Translations under genes and position numbers: made by a program | In this document: piece after piece, positions 9,757-19,721 of the stretch | How the letters are laid out: each line of letters opens with the position of its first letter | Numbering within the stretch: the stretch's first letter is position 1 | Source: Eubacterium sp. | Lineage (GTDB): Bacteria > Bacillota > Clostridia > Lachnospirales > Lachnospiraceae | DNA: 34,231 bases | Reading direction: 5' to 3' | NCBI GenBank assembly: GCA_017420535.1 | Contig: JAFOIV010000121.1 | Span: 1-34,231, forward strand | Notes under the pieces: model-generated | Database searches by the model: none | Seen by the model: the letters and a program-made list of their open reading frames with translations, nothing else | Told to the model about the DNA's origin: nothing

Positions 9757-10720
9757 ACATCTTCCTTACCCTTTCTCTGATAGTTTCTTCAGGGAATCCA
9801 TTCTCTTTTGCTGTTACGATGATCCTTACTGTTCTTATCTCATTTTGTCTTGCGAGATAGTAAGCAACCACTGGTCCACTGCCCATGGTATTATGCTTTT
9901 CTCCCATGAGGCTGGCCATTATATGATCGTCGCACCATTTTTCAAATGAGGAATAGGATTCCTTGATAGCATTTACAGCATCGCCATAGCCCTTCTTTTC
10001 AAGGAAGCTATAAACAGCTTCAAGGCTTTCTGCTGCTGCATCTGCAAGCTTTGATACATTGAGTGACTGACAAGGAGCAAGAGCTTCCTCAAGGAATGCT
10101 CTCTTTCTCTTAGTAGATGCTGCTCTTACAGCAATCTTTATATCAGCCATTGCAACCTTGGATTCCGCATAATCAGAAATGAATTTATCCTTAGATTTCT
10201 TTGCTACTTCTTCTGTTGCATCAAGACAAGCTCTGTCTACCATAATATCTAATCTCTGGCCGTCTCTTGTGGTCAGCATCAGTTCTTTCGCTTTAGCTGC
10301 CACTGATCTCATATGCTCCGGAAGCTTTTCATAATCATTTTCTTTAAGGACCTTAAGAAGCATTTCTCCTGAAAGATCATCAATGCTGTAAAAAGCTTTC
10401 ATGTCTTCATTACCAGTGCACACTTCTTTTATAGCCGCCTTAAGATTATGATATTTTTTATCATAAGAAAGTACATCTATTATTGATTCATCAACCTTAA
10501 GACTACTAAGAATATTTCCTACTTTTGTCTCTTCGGCTGAAAAAACCTTATCTATATCATTTTCTGAAGAATCACTGCCCCAGCCTTTTTCTTTTACAAA
10601 CTGGAGTATATCTTTTTTATCCTTCATTCCGATAAGAGTCTGAATATCTGTATCAGAAAGAAGAGTTTTTTCTTTTACACGGATACTGGCAACTGCATAT
10701 ATATAATCTGCATTCTTCAT
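9749..10720 (-). CDS. ntpC: V/A-type ATP synthase subunit C (rotor socket, d-subunit like)
   Basis: 323 aa, all-helical subunit that links the central stalk to the c-ring. It starts MKNADYIYAVASIRVKEKTLL, the typical YxYxxxRIRxxE-like beginning of this family, and ends near TAKENGFPEETIRERVRKMYG, also characteristic. Its length is close to the usual 330-340 aa. AAAGGAG lies eight bases before the ATG, formed in part by the end of subunit E. The next gene overlaps it by 8 bases. Confidence 0.93.
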   Translation of the reverse strand: MKNADYIYAVASIRVKEKTLLSDTDIQTLIGMKDKKDILQFVKEKGWGSDSSENDIDKVFSAEETKVGNILSSLKVDESIIDVLSYDKKYHNLKAAIKEVCTGNEDMKAFYSIDDLSGEMLLKVLKENDYEKLPEHMRSVAAKAKELMLTTRDGQRLDIMVDRACLDATEEVAKKSKDKFISDYAESKVAMADIKIAVRAASTKRKRAFLEEALAPCQSLNVSKLADAAAESLEAVYSFLEKKGYGDAVNAIKESYSSFEKWCDDHIMASLMGEKHNTMGSGPVVAYYLARQNEIRTVRIIVTAKENGFPEETIRERVRKMYG

Positions 10721-10733
10721 ATCGCCTTCTCCT

Positions 10734-11324
10734 TTACCAAAGAACTTTATTAACTACATCCACTAGATGCTCTCTATTTTCGTCGAACACTGATTCAATT
10801 GAAGAATTAATCTCGATTCGTCCATATCTAAGGATAAGCCCTCCATCAATGTCAGCTTCATCATCAGACATTGTAAGGGATCCGCCCTTTTTCTCTGCTA
10901 TCTCATTTGCTTTTTTAATAAAGTCAGCAGCGACTCTTGATCTGTCCTTCTTATTCAGTAATACTTCACCAGCTTCTCCTAATGCTGATTTCTCAACCAT
11001 TGTAAGAAGTAATTCTGTATAATCTGAATCTGACTTTGTAAGGAGCTTTTCTTTTGCCTTAGCAAGAACTGATTCGATGATCTCCTGTTTTTCTTTTAAG
11101 ATACGAAGCTTTAAAACCTGTTCTTTTTGTGAAGCAGTTCTTCCATCTTCAATCTTTTCGGCTTTTTCTCTTACAGCCTTCTGTTCTTCTGAAAATATAC
11201 GGCACTCTTCTTTAGCATTATTTATAATTGCTTCTGCTTCTTTTTTTGCTGTTTCAATTATTTCGGCAGCCTTCTTTTCAGCATCTAAAGCAATTGCTTC
11301 AGTTATTTTTTCTATTCCTGCCAT
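10734..11324 (-). CDS. ntpE: V/A-type ATP synthase subunit E (peripheral stalk)
   Basis: 196 aa. The first 100 or so residues are a long charged, Ala/Glu/Lys-rich coiled coil that pairs with subunit H to form the stator. The C-terminal half is the globular head that binds the A3B3 hexamer, with the DIDGGLILRYGRIEINSS segment typical of the family. The ATG follows AGGAG. It sits between the c-ring gene and subunit C, as in other operons of this type. Confidence 0.93.
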   Translation of the reverse strand: MAGIEKITEAIALDAEKKAAEIIETAKKEAEAIINNAKEECRIFSEEQKAVREKAEKIEDGRTASQKEQVLKLRILKEKQEIIESVLAKAKEKLLTKSDSDYTELLLTMVEKSALGEAGEVLLNKKDRSRVAADFIKKANEIAEKKGGSLTMSDDEADIDGGLILRYGRIEINSSIESVFDENREHLVDVVNKVLW

Positions 11325-11347
11325 ACTTTTTCTCCTGTTGATCCTAA

Positions 11348-13850
<2,503 letters not shown>

Positions 13851-13877
13851 TGAAAATACCTGCCTTTCCTATTCTTT

Positions 13878-14186
13878 TTATAAACAAGCAGTTATAACTG
13901 CGTCTATCGCAGCTTCTTCTTTACTGCCGGCTTTCTTTCTTAAATCTGCCGCTTTACTGTCGGCATCTTTTCTGGCTGAAAGGAGATGTTCTTCTCTCTT
14001 CTTCTCAAGAGTCTGTAAATCAGTCTCTTTATCAGCCTGAGCTTTTTTTCTAGCATCTTTGATCAACTTGTCAGCTTCTTCTTTAGCCTTACTTATTATC
14101 TTTCCAGCTTCTTCTTTTGCTGCCTCAAGCTTTTCATCAGCTGCTTTTTCTGCAGCACCAACTGCATTCATTGCATCTAAGATCAC
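13878..14186 (-). CDS. ntpF: V/A-type ATP synthase subunit H (peripheral stalk coiled coil)
   Basis: 102 aa, almost entirely a charged coiled coil rich in Ala, Lys and Glu, as expected for the H/G subunit (NtpF in E. hirae) that pairs with subunit E. First gene of the operon, as in the ntp operon. The start is GTG at 14184-14186: AAAGGAG is eight bases upstream. Another GTG at 14195 lies directly against that ribosome site and is less likely; it would add three residues. Family assignment rests on coiled-coil pattern, length and operon position rather than on a catalytic motif. Confidence 0.85.
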   Translation of the reverse strand: MILDAMNAVGAAEKAADEKLEAAKEEAGKIISKAKEEADKLIKDARKKAQADKETDLQTLEKKREEHLLSARKDADSKAADLRKKAGSKEEAAIDAVITACL

Positions 14187-14246
14187 TTTTTTCACTCCTT
14201 TACATTTATTTAGAGATTAAAACTCTATATAAAAACCACATGTCCC

Positions 14247-14276
14247 ATTATAGTTTCAGGATTATAAGTGGTTCAA
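14247..14276 (-). promoter_or_regulatory. promoter of the V/A-ATPase operon (TTGAAC-18-TATAAT)
   Basis: The minus strand carries TTGAAC (complement 14271-14276) and a perfect TATAAT (complement 14247-14252) 18 bp apart, giving a leader of about 50 bases. It is framed by AACCAC (14234-14239) and GTGGTT (14268-14273). Two TGTTACCTT repeats (14296-14304, 14327-14335; + strand reading) lie upstream. Confidence 0.75.
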
Positions 14277-14352
14277 TGGTACAAACACCATTAAGTGTTA
14301 CCTTCATTACCACAAATAGCCTTATCTGTTACCTTAAAAAATACTGATCTTA

Positions 14353-15186
14353 TCAGTCATTCAAGATGAATTTATCTATTACTTCAGCTATTCCATCATT
14401 ATCATTTGATGCGGTAATGTAATTTGCGGCCTCTTTAACCGCTTCCTGAGCATTTTCCATTGCAACACCTACTGCCGCATATCTAACCATGGAAATGTCA
14501 TTAAATCCGTCACCACAACAGATTGTATTTTCATATTCAATTCCAAGTGGTCCGATTATCTTCGCGAGAGTCGTTGCTTTATCAATTCCCTTAGCCATAA
14601 CCTCCACAAAGAAAGGTTCTGAACGTAAGATATTTAATTCATCCCCATATATTTCCTGAAGCTCAAGCATATGCTTCTCTGAAACCTGAGGATTATCCGT
14701 CATTAAAATCTTATATGGATCGTAATCGATAACATTTACAAAATCCTTTACAGCAGCTATAGATAAACCTGTCAGATCAGACTCTAATCTGAGATATTTT
14801 GTTATTTTATTTGCTGCATATATCTGTGGAAATGTTCCCTTATCCATATCTTTTGAATAAGTTCCGATTCCCATCTCATGTTCCATGGCATAGTTATAAA
14901 TGCCTTCCACATATTTTTGAGGAAGCCTGTGCAAATAGATGTCTTCTCCAGTGGCACAATCCACAACTCTTGCTCCATTAAATGTGATGGTATATCCACC
15001 ATATTTTTTCAGTTCCAGCTCATCTACATAGCGCTGAACCCCTGGAGTTGGGCGACCTGAAGCGATCATCACCATATGTCCAAGTTCAAGTATCTCCTTG
15101 ATCTTTCCTTTTGTTTTTGGAGTTATTTCTTTTTTTGAATTTGTCAGTGTGCCATCAATATCCAGCACAAGAAGTTTTTTCTTCAT
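14353..15186 (-). CDS. Cof-type HAD-IIB family hydrolase
   Basis: 277 aa cytosolic phosphatase of the Cof/YbiV type, which removes phosphate from sugar phosphates or small metabolites such as flavin or pyridoxal phosphate. HAD motif I is DIDGT with nucleophile D9 and acid D11. Motif II is ASGRP with S43, motif III is K203, and motif IV is GDGFND with D226 and D230. The C2B cap lies between about 85 and 190. Length is typical. The ATG follows AGAGGG by six bases. It is a single gene with its own extended -10 promoter that sits inside an inverted repeat. I see no strong terminator before the ATPase promoter. The exact substrate cannot be read from sequence. Confidence 0.93.
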   Translation of the reverse strand: MKKKLLVLDIDGTLTNSKKEITPKTKGKIKEILELGHMVMIASGRPTPGVQRYVDELELKKYGGYTITFNGARVVDCATGEDIYLHRLPQKYVEGIYNYAMEHEMGIGTYSKDMDKGTFPQIYAANKITKYLRLESDLTGLSIAAVKDFVNVIDYDPYKILMTDNPQVSEKHMLELQEIYGDELNILRSEPFFVEVMAKGIDKATTLAKIIGPLGIEYENTICCGDGFNDISMVRYAAVGVAMENAQEAVKEAANYITASNDNDGIAEVIDKFILND

Positions 15187-15210
15187 AGCGTCCCTCTTAT
15201 TTCATTGAAC

Positions 15211-15235
15211 ATTCTGTTTGAGTATACCACAGAAT
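15211..15235 (-). promoter_or_regulatory. HAD gene promoter inside an inverted repeat
   Basis: The minus strand has TGGTATACT, an extended -10 (complement 15221-15229). It is bracketed by a perfect inverted repeat ATTCTGT-N11-ACAGAAT (15211-15217 and 15229-15235). A repressor bound there would block the -10. The -35 is poor. Confidence 0.55.
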
Positions 15236-15375
15236 GACACAAAATAGACACTTTTTTGTATATTTTAGTAAATTTTCTACGTAAATTTTTAATTTTATAA
15301 TGCATTATGCATATTATGATACGATAAACCGCCTTAACAAAGCTTCCCTTAGTTTGAAAAAAGAGGCTTTTTATA

Positions 15376-15417
15376 TAAAGAAACCCTCGGTTTAACACGG
15401 GATTGTCAAACCAAGGG
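15376..15417 (-). terminator. terminator of the VTC-DUF4956 operon
   Basis: On the minus strand, 15417-15404 pairs with 15397-15384 as a 14-bp stem containing two G-U pairs and a 6-base loop, followed by TTTCTTT. It works as drawn only on the minus strand, where the wobble pairs form, so it fits the operon ending at 15524. Confidence 0.75.
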
Positions 15418-15451
15418 CTATATAGAATATTTTATGAGGGCTTTTTTAGCG

Positions 15452-15479
15452 GGCTGGCAAAGATGCCAGCCACATTTTT
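15452..15479 (+). terminator. GGCTGGC/GCCAGCC hairpin with T run on the + strand
   Basis: Perfect 7-bp stem (15452-15458 with 15465-15471), 6-base loop, then ACATTTTT on the + strand. No + strand gene leads into it. On the minus strand it lies in the 3' tail of the DUF4956 transcript and lacks a T run. It may stabilise that 3' end or block antisense transcription. Confidence 0.4.
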
Positions 15480-15523
15480 ATATGTGCAGGAGGATGAGGG
15501 GTAAAATAGGGGGGGAGGAGGTT

Positions 15524-16201
15524 TTAAAGCTCATCAGACTGGGAAAGAGGTCTTTGAAGAGCTATCTCAAGGTTACCATTCTTTGTTCTAAGTTCATCCA
15601 CCATTTCCTTTACAGATGTCCCCTTACTAAGGAGAACTCTGTATCTAAGTTTATATAAACTGCCCATATTTGCAGTTTTAACTTCTTCAAGTTCATAGGT
15701 AATAAGATATTTGCTTAAGATTTCATCAAATTTCCCTTCAAAATCAAGATTTTCAGGAACCTGGATCTTAAGGATACGCTCTTCCTTTTTCATGCTTCCA
15801 AAATCAGCTATTGTAAGGATAAGCATTATAACAGATATACCAACTGCTGCTAATACAGCTATTCCGATATATCCCATACCAGTAGCAAGTCCTATAGCCA
15901 TAACAAGGAATATTGCTGATATTTCCTGGCCCTTACCAGCTGCGGATCTGAATCTTACTAAGCTGAAAGCACCCGCCACTGCTACACCGGCACCTATGTT
16001 TCCATTTACCATCATTATAACTATCTGTACTATTGCAGGAAGGACTACGAGACTTATAAGAAAGCTCTTTGAACACTGATTATTGATCCTATATATAAAA
16101 GCAACAAACAAACCGCAGAGTATAGATGTAAGTGATGCTATCAGCATCTGTTCTCCAGTTAATTGTGTTGTTGTAAAAATTGTTCCAAAAATACTAAGCA
16201 T
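15524..16201 (-). CDS. DUF4956 membrane protein
   Basis: 225 aa integral membrane protein with four or five hydrophobic helices in the first 132 residues and a soluble C-terminal domain of about 90 residues. The family hallmark SLVRFRSAAGKGQE is at 80-93. The ATG at 16201 has GGAGG eight bases upstream; a GTG three codons earlier lies against that site and is rejected. It overlaps the end of the VTC-domain gene by 8 bases (ATGCTTAG), so the two are translationally coupled. DUF4956 proteins are often encoded beside VTC-like polyphosphate polymerase domains, which suggests the protein anchors the polymerase or moves its product through the membrane. That role is inference; the family's function is not established. 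Confidence 0.9.
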   Translation of the reverse strand: MLSIFGTIFTTTQLTGEQMLIASLTSILCGLFVAFIYRINNQCSKSFLISLVVLPAIVQIVIMMVNGNIGAGVAVAGAFSLVRFRSAAGKGQEISAIFLVMAIGLATGMGYIGIAVLAAVGISVIMLILTIADFGSMKKEERILKIQVPENLDFEGKFDEILSKYLITYELEEVKTANMGSLYKLRYRVLLSKGTSVKEMVDELRTKNGNLEIALQRPLSQSDEL

Positions 16202-16991
16202 AACAAGCACCTCCTCTTTTTAATCTCTCTCTTCTTTCGTTATAGATAAAACTCTTTTCTTTTTCATATTCTTTAGCCATTGCCATTTCTCTTTCTATCT
16301 CTAACATTTCCACATAACCTCTTCCATATTTTGAAAAGGATGTTGGAAAGATACCAAGTTCACTAAACATTCTGGATAGTTCTAATGGAAATGCATTTCC
16401 AATCTTTACTTCCATCAGATGCTGTCCCTTCTCTAATATTTCTTTGCCATAATTTCCTTTCTTTAATGATAGATCCTCTGTCCTCCATGTAATGTCCTTA
16501 TCAAATGTAATACGAAGCTTTGGATCTTCTACCCCTGCCATGGCAATCCTTTTATAACAGATTGCCATTTTAGGAGCTATTCCCGGATACATATCTATAA
16601 AGCTGTCAATTTCACGTCTTATCTGGGATTTATCTAAAAGCACCTCTTTTTCTCCATTTAAGTAATCCACTGCTGTCTTATATGGCGCTGATATTCTTCT
16701 TTTATAAACAATTCCATCATACTTCTTCTTTATCTCTATAAAGCTTGTACTGTCCTTTGATGCAGTACCATAGCTCCTTAATCTTAGCTTTTCTTTATAA
16801 AGAGGTTTGTCTAAAGATGTCTGTATCAGATTAAAATTCTCTGTGTCATAATATATGTTTAAAATATCTGTTTCACCGTATCCATCAACCTCTGCATATC
16901 CCTTTAAAAGTTTTCTGAGAGCTTTATACTGTTCATGGGAAAGGAGATATTTTACTTCTTTTCTTTTAAATACATCCTGAAAATCACCCAT
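16194..16991 (-). CDS. VTC-domain (polyphosphate polymerase-like) protein
   Basis: 265 aa soluble protein of the VTC tunnel-fold family. In yeast Vtc4 this domain makes polyphosphate from ATP. The expected strands lined with basic residues are visible: KRKEVKY (9-15), NIYYDT (45-50), KLRLRSY (68-74), EIKKK (86-90), KRR (97-99), RITFD (160-164), MEVKI (193-197) with a likely metal ligand E194, and SKYGRG (220-225). This pattern supports an active-type tunnel rather than a decayed copy. The ATG at 16991 has AAAGGG at the right distance; a GTG three codons earlier is too close to it. First gene of an operon with DUF4956. Polyphosphate synthesis is inferred from the family, not shown. Confidence 0.88.
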   Translation of the reverse strand: MGDFQDVFKRKEVKYLLSHEQYKALRKLLKGYAEVDGYGETDILNIYYDTENFNLIQTSLDKPLYKEKLRLRSYGTASKDSTSFIEIKKKYDGIVYKRRISAPYKTAVDYLNGEKEVLLDKSQIRREIDSFIDMYPGIAPKMAICYKRIAMAGVEDPKLRITFDKDITWRTEDLSLKKGNYGKEILEKGQHLMEVKIGNAFPLELSRMFSELGIFPTSFSKYGRGYVEMLEIEREMAMAKEYEKEKSFIYNERRERLKRGGACYA

Positions 16992-17022
16992 TGCAATCAC
17001 CCTTTCTGTTCTTGATGGATTT

Positions 17023-17073
17023 ACTATATAATTTCAATCTTAAAAAAAACTTAAAAAAAACTTAAAAAAAAAA
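17023..17073 (-). promoter_or_regulatory. probable VTC-DUF4956 promoter with phased A-tracts
   Basis: On the + strand CTTAAAAAAAA occurs three times with an exact 11-bp period (17039-17073). On the minus strand these are T-tracts just upstream of a TATAGT/TATATA -10-like element (complement 17023-17030). No good -35 is present. The phased tracts should bend DNA and may act as an UP element. Confidence 0.4.
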
Positions 17074-17132
17074 GAACCAACACTGATATGTGTCCAGGAT
17101 TCTGGGTACATATCATACTGGTTCTTTTTTTA
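17064..17132 (-). terminator. bidirectional terminator after the antiporter gene
   Basis: Long hairpin: outer stem AAAAAAGAACCA (17068-17079) with TGGTTCTTTTTT (17119-17130), inner stem GATATGT (17085-17091) with ACATATC (17108-17114). T runs flank it on both strands. It ends the antiporter transcript (minus strand) 45 bases after the stop. Confidence 0.88.
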
Positions 17133-17174
17133 ATAATTATATTTAAAATTACCTTATCTATTTTAGTTCTTTCC

Positions 17175-18368
17175 TTAGGCTTCAGCCTTCTTTAAATGTT
17201 TCCCGTCATAATTATATATAGTCTTTAATATGATCGGTGTGATTATAGAACTTGTTATGATAAGAAGAATAACTGCTGTAAAGAATTTACTCTCCATCAT
17301 TCCTGCCTTAAGGCCACGCTGGGCAACGATAAGAGCAACTTCTCCTCTTGTCATCATACCTACACCAATCTTTAACGCATCTGAAGTATTATATTTAAGG
17401 ATTTTTGATATCAATCCACATCCTATGATCTTTGCAAAAAGTCCAACTAATACAAAGCCCGCTGCAAATAAAAGGACTGTAGTATCAATCTCTTTTAAAT
17501 TAGTCTGAAGACCGATACTTGCAAAAAATACCGGGCCAAAGATCATATATGAATTTATATCCATCTTTCTTTCAATATAAGATGAATCATCAAGAGAACT
17601 AAGTATAACACCTGCACAATATGCACCTGTAATGTCTGCAACTCCAAAATATTTATCTGCTACATATGAAAGTGCAAATGCCATTGCAAGTCCAAGGATT
17701 GGAATTCTTCTTGTATGAGGATATCTCTGGTCAAGCTGTTTCATAATAAGGAACACACCATATCCTACTATTGCTGCAAGCATAAAGAAAAGCGCAGTCT
17801 TAACCGCCATCATACCAAGATTACTTGATGGATCCTTAAGGCTTATAACTCCTGTAAGCACAAGAATTCCGATTACATCATCTATAATTGCAGCACTCAT
17901 TATCGTGGTGCCGACTTCCGTTGATATCTTGCCTAATTCACGTAAAGCCTGAACTGTTATACTAACAGATGTAGCTGTAAGTATTGTTCCGATGAACACT
18001 GCATGAAGGAACTTTTCACTTCCAAATGGTGCAAATCCGTAAAAACATAAAAACAGGATTGTTCCACCTATAAGTGGTACTGCAACACCAAAACAGGCTA
18101 TAAGTGTAGCCTTTATACCAGATTTTTTAAGCTGCTGGATATTCGTTCCAAGTCCTGCAGAAAACATAAGGAGTATAACACCTATTTCTGCCATACCTGA
18201 AAGAAAACCATTGCTATGTACAATACCCATAACTGATGGGCCAATTAGAAGTCCCGCTATTATCTCTCCCGCAACCTGTGGTGCCTTACATCTTCTGGCT
18301 AAAAGTCCAAAAGACTTGGTTGCTATTATAATAATTGCAAGATCTCTTAATATACTAAGCGTATCCAT
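17175..18368 (-). CDS. CPA2-family cation/proton antiporter
   Basis: 397 aa integral membrane protein, about 12-13 helices, of the Na+/H+ exchanger family (CPA2; KefB/NapA/GerN relatives). The ion-binding pair is D163-D164 in AAIIDDVIGIL, the arrangement seen in Na+/H+ antiporters such as NapA. GEIIAGLLIGPS (34-45) and the TATSVSITVQ unwound segment (131-140) are also typical. There is no C-terminal RCK/TrkA-N nucleotide-binding domain, unlike full KefB/KefC. The ATG has GGAGG seven bases upstream. It is a single gene with its own promoter and terminator. Na+ or K+ specificity cannot be fixed from sequence; the two aspartates favour electrogenic Na+/H+ exchange. Confidence 0.92.
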   Translation of the reverse strand: MDTLSILRDLAIIIIATKSFGLLARRCKAPQVAGEIIAGLLIGPSVMGIVHSNGFLSGMAEIGVILLMFSAGLGTNIQQLKKSGIKATLIACFGVAVPLIGGTILFLCFYGFAPFGSEKFLHAVFIGTILTATSVSITVQALRELGKISTEVGTTIMSAAIIDDVIGILVLTGVISLKDPSSNLGMMAVKTALFFMLAAIVGYGVFLIMKQLDQRYPHTRRIPILGLAMAFALSYVADKYFGVADITGAYCAGVILSSLDDSSYIERKMDINSYMIFGPVFFASIGLQTNLKEIDTTVLLFAAGFVLVGLFAKIIGCGLISKILKYNTSDALKIGVGMMTRGEVALIVAQRGLKAGMMESKFFTAVILLIITSSIITPIILKTIYNYDGKHLKKAEA

Positions 18369-18412
18369 TACAATTCCTCCAAATTTCTATTAGCTAATAT
18401 TTAACTTTATCT

Positions 18413-18441
18413 ATAATAGATTCCTATAGCTGTTTTGTAAA
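18413..18441 (-). promoter_or_regulatory. antiporter promoter (TTTACA-17-TATTAT)
   Basis: On the minus strand TTTACA (complement 18436-18441) and TATTAT (complement 18413-18418) are exactly 17 bp apart, about 50 bases before the antiporter ATG and directly after the trxB terminator. Confidence 0.75.
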
Positions 18442-18442
18442 G

Positions 18443-18486
18443 CAAAAAAAAGGCCTGATCTCGAGTTTCCCCTAGTATCAGACCTT
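18443..18486 (-). terminator. terminator of the marR-trxA-trxB operon
   Basis: Minus-strand stem AAGGTCTGAT with ATCAGGCCTT (18477-18486 and 18450-18459, one G-U pair), followed by eight T residues. It lies 5 bases past the trxB stop. Confidence 0.88.
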
Positions 18487-18490
18487 ATCA

Positions 18491-19394
18491 TTATTTAATA
18501 TACTGGCACGCTTTCAGTCCCGCTACTGCTCCATCTGAAACAGCTGTTGCCAGCTGGCGTACCTCTTTAATTCTGCAATCACCTGCAGTAAATATTCCTG
18601 GAGTTTTTGTTACTAATTCTTCTGTTGCTTCAACATAGCCTGCTTCATTAACATCAACTACATTAATAAAGCCTTTATTGTCCGGTTCCTGTCCAATTGC
18701 TATAAATAATCCTGAAATATCTATATCTCTTTCTTCTTCAGTCTTATTATTCTTAACTCTTATCCCTGAAAGTCGTTCCTCCCCAAGGATCTTAATAATA
18801 TTAGAATTCAGAATAAATGAAACATTTTCCTTATTCTTCAGCAATTCCAAAGATGACTCGTCTCCTCTGAATTCTTCACGTCTATGAATAATATAAACCT
18901 TACTGCAATAATTTGATAAAAACAGAGCATCTTCAATGGCTGTATTTCCACCACCATTTACTGCAACTTCTTTTCCTTTATAAAAAGCGCCATCACAAGT
19001 AGCACAATATGAAATGCCTTTACCTGTAAATGCTTCCTCTTTATCAAGCATGAGATGTCGATTCTTTGCTCCTGTGGCGATTATCACAGTCTTTGCATCA
19101 TAGGTTTTACCTGATGCTGTATATACTGTTTTATATTCGCCCTTATCCTCTATCTTATCAGCTTTTTCATAAATGATCTTTGCCCCAAGCCCTGTAGCCT
19201 GCTCATAAAGAGACATGGCAAAATCAAATCCACTGATTTTTTTAATTCCAGGATAGTTCTCAATCTCTGCTGTGTTGATTATCTGGCCGCCAAAGGCACC
19301 TGCTTCTAACAAAAGCGCCTGCTTTCCAGATCTCTGCACATATATTGATGCTGCAAGCCCGGCAGGACCAGCTCCTATAATAATAACATCTGTC
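18491..19394 (-). CDS. trxB: thioredoxin reductase (NADPH-type)
   Basis: A flavoprotein of about 301 aa that reduces thioredoxin. FAD-binding GAGPAG is at 8-13 from the chosen start, the redox-active CATC has C131 and C134, and the NADP domain has GGGNTA near 148-153. HRREEFR near 171-177 is the 2'-phosphate-binding motif of NADPH-using enzymes rather than ferredoxin-linked ones. The ATG that gives MTDVIIIGAGPAG occupies 19394-19396; an upstream in-frame ATG inside trxA at 19423 would add nine non-conserved residues. The real 5' edge is thus 19396, one base after the trxA stop, so translation is probably coupled. Third gene of the operon, followed by a terminator. Confidence 0.95.
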
Positions 19395-19397
19395 ATA

Positions 19398-19706
19398 TTA
19401 TAAAAGTTCCGCCTTAAGTGCATCCTTAGGCTTAAAACCTACAGAACGCTTTACTGCTTCGCCATTCTGAAATACCATTACACATGGAATATTGCTTATT
19501 CCATATTTAACGGCAAGTCTTTCAGCCTGTTCCACATCAACTCCACAGAATTTTACATTTTTTTCTTCTTCAGAAAGCTCTTCTAACACAGGTCCCAGCA
19601 TTTTGCATGGACCACACCAGTCAGCCCAGAAATCAACGACGATAGTACCCTGTGCCTTTAATACTTCTTCTTCAAATTCATCTTCTTTTATCTGTTTAAC
19701 TGACAT
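19398..19706 (-). CDS. trxA: thioredoxin
   Basis: 102 aa cytosolic disulfide reductase with the active site WCGPC (C31, C34). The cis-proline loop reads NIPCVMVF (P74), with Cys75 where thioredoxins usually have Thr. A further Cys54 is in VKFCGVDV. These extra cysteines could allow side disulfides or regulation. The ATG has AGGAGGT upstream at ideal spacing. It lies 15 bases after the MarR gene and one base before trxB, making a three-gene redox operon. Confidence 0.97.
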   Translation of the reverse strand: MSVKQIKEDEFEEEVLKAQGTIVVDFWADWCGPCKMLGPVLEELSEEEKNVKFCGVDVEQAERLAVKYGISNIPCVMVFQNGEAVKRSVGFKPKDALKAELL

Positions 19707-19721
19707 TAATTACCTCCTATA

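Larger units (their letters stand above)
15187..15523. other. 337-bp non-coding stretch between HAD and DUF4956 genes
   Basis: No credible gene. The parts seen are the HAD promoter with its operator-like repeat (15211-15235), a 12-bp palindrome ATAATGCATTAT (15297-15308), a terminator (15384-15417), a hairpin (15452-15471), and a G-rich tract (15489-15521; C-rich in the minus-strand transcript). A 71-codon open frame at 15183-15398 on the minus strand runs over these signals and is rejected. Confidence 0.7.

Noticed and set aside
15183-15398. 71-codon open frame on the minus strand upstream of the HAD gene
   Set aside because: It covers the promoter, operator-like repeat and terminator region and overlaps the HAD start; no ribosome site.
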